A stretch of 64,000 nt of DNA from a virus. The stretch is taken from positions 124,001-188,000 of IMG/VR virus record IMGVR_UViG_3300015265_000001; one strand, 5' to 3'. Below the pieces are notes generated by a model. That model was not told the origin of the DNA. It did not search any database and worked only from the letters and a program-made list of their open reading frames with translations. Positions 61,366 through 64,000 of this stretch are shown one piece after another; position 1 is the stretch's first letter; every line of letters starts with the position of its first letter. Both the position numbers and the translations under genes were made by a program.

Positions 61366-61875
61366 ATGCAACAGATACCTGAGGGGGCGTACGAAGACCC
61401 CTTTGCTGACGAAGCGGTTATTCTTCAGTACTACAAGGACAACTGGCCAAAGAACCTCAAGAAATTGAAGTCGATGGCAGTGCAGTTGTCCAAAGAACCA
61501 GGTCAGAAACGTTACCTGGTTGAAGGTATCCTGAACTCCATCCAACGCTCTTCTCGACCGGATGCATACTTGCGGGAATGCTTTAAGCAGCACGACGATT
61601 ATTCCGTTTTGATTCCTGAGTTTATCGCTGAGGGTCATCACGGTATTCTGTTTGTTAATCGCGTGCTGTATCCCGTTACAGTAGTGGCCAACAAGAAGTG
61701 GTTGCGTAAAAGCGACAAGTGGGACTTCCAGCAGGAACTCGAGATCATGGAGTCCCTGGCTAAGGAATGGATGAAGGAAAACGGCAAAGTACGTTTGGAC
61801 GGTAAGATGCTGTTGTTCCCCGTGTTCGGGTTCAGTGGTCTCTACCGTAAACTAGTGATGGAATTGAAGGGGTAA
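61366..61875 (+). CDS. Paralogue family member 3, 169 aa
   Basis: The family order is kept with more divergence: NLKKLKSM, IAEGHHGIL, NKKWL and FGFSG. It has drifted more than members 1 and 2 and lies about 3 kb away, so it is an older copy or separate acquisition. Function unknown. Confidence 0.72.
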   Translation: MQQIPEGAYEDPFADEAVILQYYKDNWPKNLKKLKSMAVQLSKEPGQKRYLVEGILNSIQRSSRPDAYLRECFKQHDDYSVLIPEFIAEGHHGILFVNRVLYPVTVVANKKWLRKSDKWDFQQELEIMESLAKEWMKENGKVRLDGKMLLFPVFGFSGLYRKLVMELKG

Positions 61876-61880
61876 TAATT

Positions 61881-62825
61881 ATGAGTCTGGCTAATGTAAC
61901 TACCGCTACTCAACTGGAAGAGGAAGCGTCTCGTCTGGCGCGTTTCAAACATCACGAAATGATGGAAACCCTGTTCGACCAGGATCTTCCAAAGATGGTG
62001 GAAGAAGAATGGCTGAAGGTACTCGGCGGTAAGCGAGTCCCTGCGGCATTGATCAGCGACATCAGAACGCTGGTCGAGCGTTTCAACTACATGGCTGTTC
62101 GTCTGAAAGCCTACGAAAATCGCTACAGCCTCCAAGTGTTCGAGAACCCCAAGCTCCTGGAAGTACTCGAGCGCACGCCCCGTAGTGACGAGCCACCGCT
62201 CGATGAAAACCACATGGGCTGGATCCATGATCGCGATCCGCTGACCTGGCGAGAACTGATTCATCCGGACGTCCCCACTGAGGGTATCGCCAACGTCATC
62301 GAAAGCTTTGTCACTCACTCGGCAGAAAAGCTGGGCCTAGACGAACGCGATATCCTTAACCTGCGTGCCGGCGCTGAACGACTGAGCTTCATGCTGCCGC
62401 GTCTGAAGCAGTTCGAGGGTACCCTGGGGCTGGGTGATTTCTCCACCCGTGATATCGAAACTTTCGTCAAGGATAACAAAGATCGCTTCGATGATCTCAA
62501 AGCACAGGTGCAATGCTATCGCGTCGGTGATGGTCCTGAACCAGATGCTTTCGAGGTGCGTAACTTCGGTACCCGTTCCATCCGCATTCTCAGCAAGGCG
62601 TGGCTGGAGTGGTATTCGCGGTCTACCCCGAATCAAACCGTCGATTCCTGCATCAATGCATGTGGTCGTCGCGTGGTGGAGAAACTCTTCCCTAGCGCTG
62701 AAAGTCGTGTTGGGTTGACCTGGTCCATCGGTACTGAAGATCAGTGGCGCAACTACCGTGGTGAGGAGGAACCTCTCTTCCCTATGGAAATCCGCATTAC
62801 CCGTGTAACCAAAACAGTTCTTTAA
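61881..62825 (+). CDS. Helical protein of unknown function, 314 aa
   Basis: The first ~200 residues are charged and helical (LEEEASRLARFKHHEMMETL at the start), the C-terminus more beta-rich. GC-rich codons suggest good expression. No motif recognised. It is separated from neighbours by 5 and 11 bases. Confidence 0.72.
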   Translation: MSLANVTTATQLEEEASRLARFKHHEMMETLFDQDLPKMVEEEWLKVLGGKRVPAALISDIRTLVERFNYMAVRLKAYENRYSLQVFENPKLLEVLERTPRSDEPPLDENHMGWIHDRDPLTWRELIHPDVPTEGIANVIESFVTHSAEKLGLDERDILNLRAGAERLSFMLPRLKQFEGTLGLGDFSTRDIETFVKDNKDRFDDLKAQVQCYRVGDGPEPDAFEVRNFGTRSIRILSKAWLEWYSRSTPNQTVDSCINACGRRVVEKLFPSAESRVGLTWSIGTEDQWRNYRGEEEPLFPMEIRITRVTKTVL

Positions 62826-62836
62826 GGAGCCGGCTC

Positions 62837-63316
62837 ATGCACTTGATGTCTGAAGACGCGTTCCGGCGTCTCAAGGAACGTTGGGATAAATGCGTTGAGC
62901 GTATCAACGATCCCAAAATGGTCGACGTGGAGATTACCCTCTCCATGTTGTTACTCAACAAACTTGACGAACTGGTCACGATCTTCTCCTGCCAGGGTCA
63001 CCCCACTCCTCAAAAGCCACGAGCTGTTGGCTCCATGATGTTTGGGGTGCGAGATCCTAAAGCAGTCTACCGTTTTTACGAACTGCTTAAAGAAACCCTC
63101 GAGACCGAAAAACAGGCGGTTAGTCTGGTACTGCAATATAAGAAAGATATTACATTGCGAGGTACCCCTAACCAACCCTGGTACCCGGTCTGGATTGTAC
63201 GCTGGCAGATTCTTCATGAGACCGCCGCGGAGACGTGGCTTAAAGTCAACAACGCAGCGGTTCAAGTAGCCGCAGAATTCAAAGGGGAAGGTCATGTCAG
63301 CAATCAAGCAGGATAA
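62837..63316 (+). CDS. Unknown protein, 159 aa
   Basis: AAGGAG lies before ATG 62837. The product is helical and basic with a Trp-rich patch (NQPWYPVWIVRWQ near residue 113). Its end overlaps the next small ORF by 23 bases. Confidence 0.68.
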   Translation: MHLMSEDAFRRLKERWDKCVERINDPKMVDVEITLSMLLLNKLDELVTIFSCQGHPTPQKPRAVGSMMFGVRDPKAVYRFYELLKETLETEKQAVSLVLQYKKDITLRGTPNQPWYPVWIVRWQILHETAAETWLKVNNAAVQVAAEFKGEGHVSNQAG

Positions 63317-63455
63317 CACGATTCCAATGCCAACCGATCCGATGTGGTGCCTGGCTCGTAAACCGCCGGGTATCCGCAAGCAGATCCGTCCTCGTCAACC
63401 TGTACCTCTGGCCGACCCTGCTAAGGCTCAGGAAGACAAAGGTCTTTACCTCTAG
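63294..63455 (+). CDS. Small proline-rich basic protein, 53 aa
   Basis: ATG 63294 follows AAAGGGGAAGG. The 53-residue product is Pro/Arg/Lys-rich (MSAIKQDNTIPMPTDP start) and probably unfolded. It ends 9 bases before the next ATG. Confidence 0.6.
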   Translation: MSAIKQDNTIPMPTDPMWCLARKPPGIRKQIRPRQPVPLADPAKAQEDKGLYL

Positions 63456-63464
63456 GAGATAGTC

Positions 63465-63677
63465 ATGAACAAAGAAGTAGAAGAAGTGCTACAGACCGTT
63501 GTCGAGGAGAAAGCTAAGCAAGTGCTCGTCCTTGGCGTTGGTATCGCGGCTGGTGCTATCAGGGCGATGGTTAGCGACGTTAAGCTTCGTGCTATGGCTA
63601 TCGAGGCTAAAGCCACTACCGTCCGCCGGCCCTCCTCTTACGCAAGAAAGGCCAAGAAAGGTCGTAAAAGTACTTAG
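63465..63677 (+). CDS. Small membrane-type protein with basic tail, 70 aa
   Basis: AGGAG precedes ATG 63465. A short hydrophobic segment (VLVLGVGIAAGAIRAMV) is followed by a Lys/Arg-rich tail (SSYARKAKKGRKST). It has the same plan as the next gene product. Confidence 0.65.
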   Translation: MNKEVEEVLQTVVEEKAKQVLVLGVGIAAGAIRAMVSDVKLRAMAIEAKATTVRRPSSYARKAKKGRKST

Positions 63678-63687
63678 GGGAATAATA

Positions 63688-63906
63688 ATGAGTAAAGAAA
63701 TCAGCGAAATCGTTGCATCGATCGGGTCTCAGCAACACGAAGACATGAGCAAGAACATCCTCTTGGTTGGTACTCATCAGGGTGCCAGTATGGTGATGGC
63801 TAACCTGGTTAAAGGTATCAAGGGAACCTTTACCGAAGCAGTTACCAAATTTTCTGCTCGCCCACAACGCTCATATCCACAAAAGAAAAAGAAGGGCCGT
63901 AGTTAA
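63688..63906 (+). CDS. Small protein with basic tail, 72 aa
   Basis: ATG 63688 has AGGGG upstream. The middle is hydrophobic and the C-terminus is basic (RPQRSYPQKKKKGRS), matching the preceding protein's tail. Its TAA overlaps the next ATG (TAATG). Confidence 0.65.
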   Translation: MSKEISEIVASIGSQQHEDMSKNILLVGTHQGASMVMANLVKGIKGTFTEAVTKFSARPQRSYPQKKKKGRS

Positions 63907-64000
63907 TGAAAATTTACGTTATTGGTTTTATCGCTTTTGTCTACGTGTTCTGGTATCACAGACTGTACGTTCCTGCGCATCTCGAATACATGAGAAAGAA
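63906..64000 (+). CDS. Membrane-anchored protein (cut by the window edge)
   Basis: It starts in a TAATG overlap at 63906. The visible 31 codons begin MKIYVIGFIAFVYVF, a strong N-terminal membrane helix followed by basic residues. The frame is open to the end of the window. Confidence 0.55.
   Translation, partial: MKIYVIGFIAFVYVFWYHRLYVPAHLEYMRK

Noticed and set aside
1-64000. CRISPR arrays, insertion sequences, integrase or attachment sites
   Set aside because: No repeat-spacer pattern, transposase, recombinase or direct-repeat pair was found on either strand.

Overview
This window is part of a lytic jumbo myovirus genome of the phiKZ/EL type, most likely infecting Pseudomonas. The evidence is a 730-residue major capsid protein, followed two genes later by a protein that reads as the N-terminal half of an RNA polymerase beta subunit (the phiKZ gp120...gp123 order). 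A very large portal protein, three tandem ~1000-1200-residue fibre proteins and a set of phiKZ-type early promoters (TATATTAC or TACATTAT) directly behind strong terminators point the same way. C-ending codon preference in the capsid gene and other apparently highly expressed genes suits a GC-rich host. No integrase, transposon, rRNA, tRNA or CRISPR array was seen, and no gap exceeds about 250 bases.

Layout. 1-4413: four tightly coupled virion-type genes of unknown role. 4420-6899: a possible structured RNA, a 47-residue ORF, a DnaB-like helicase on the minus strand and a divergent small gene. 6978-14566: major capsid protein, a coiled-coil protein behind an early promoter, the RNA polymerase beta N-terminal fragment and a 773-residue protein. 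14592-16831: short early or accessory genes separated by hairpin terminators. 16904-25377: portal (minus strand) divergent from a structural run of five genes, ending in a two-TM holin-like protein. 25476-27584 (minus): a virion-type protein followed by an overlapping inner/outer spanin pair. 27706-38637: a small fibre-associated protein and three paralogous fibres. 38687-39688 (minus): the baseplate central spike.

The second half is mostly non-structural. 39742-50332 carries DNA metabolism genes: a Rad50/SbcC-like ATPase, an NAD+-dependent DNA ligase, RNase HI and a DHH phosphoesterase. Among them are small zinc-binding proteins, a nucleotidyltransferase-fold pair in which the second copy has lost its acidic residues, a beta-helix protein, and a 2H phosphoesterase resembling the anti-CBASS nuclease Acb1. 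50419-56919 holds three early-promoter units ending in a 633-residue protein. 56987-64000 is a long plus-strand chain of overlapping small genes of unknown function, including three dispersed paralogues.

How it fits together: early units are switched on by promoters of the kind read by the polymerase packaged in the virion. The beta fragment at 10559 would belong to the multisubunit phage polymerase. The ligase/RNase H/DHH/Rad50 group would process and repair replicating DNA. The structural and lysis blocks would be late. Function calls rest on motifs read by eye; most small genes are honestly unknown.
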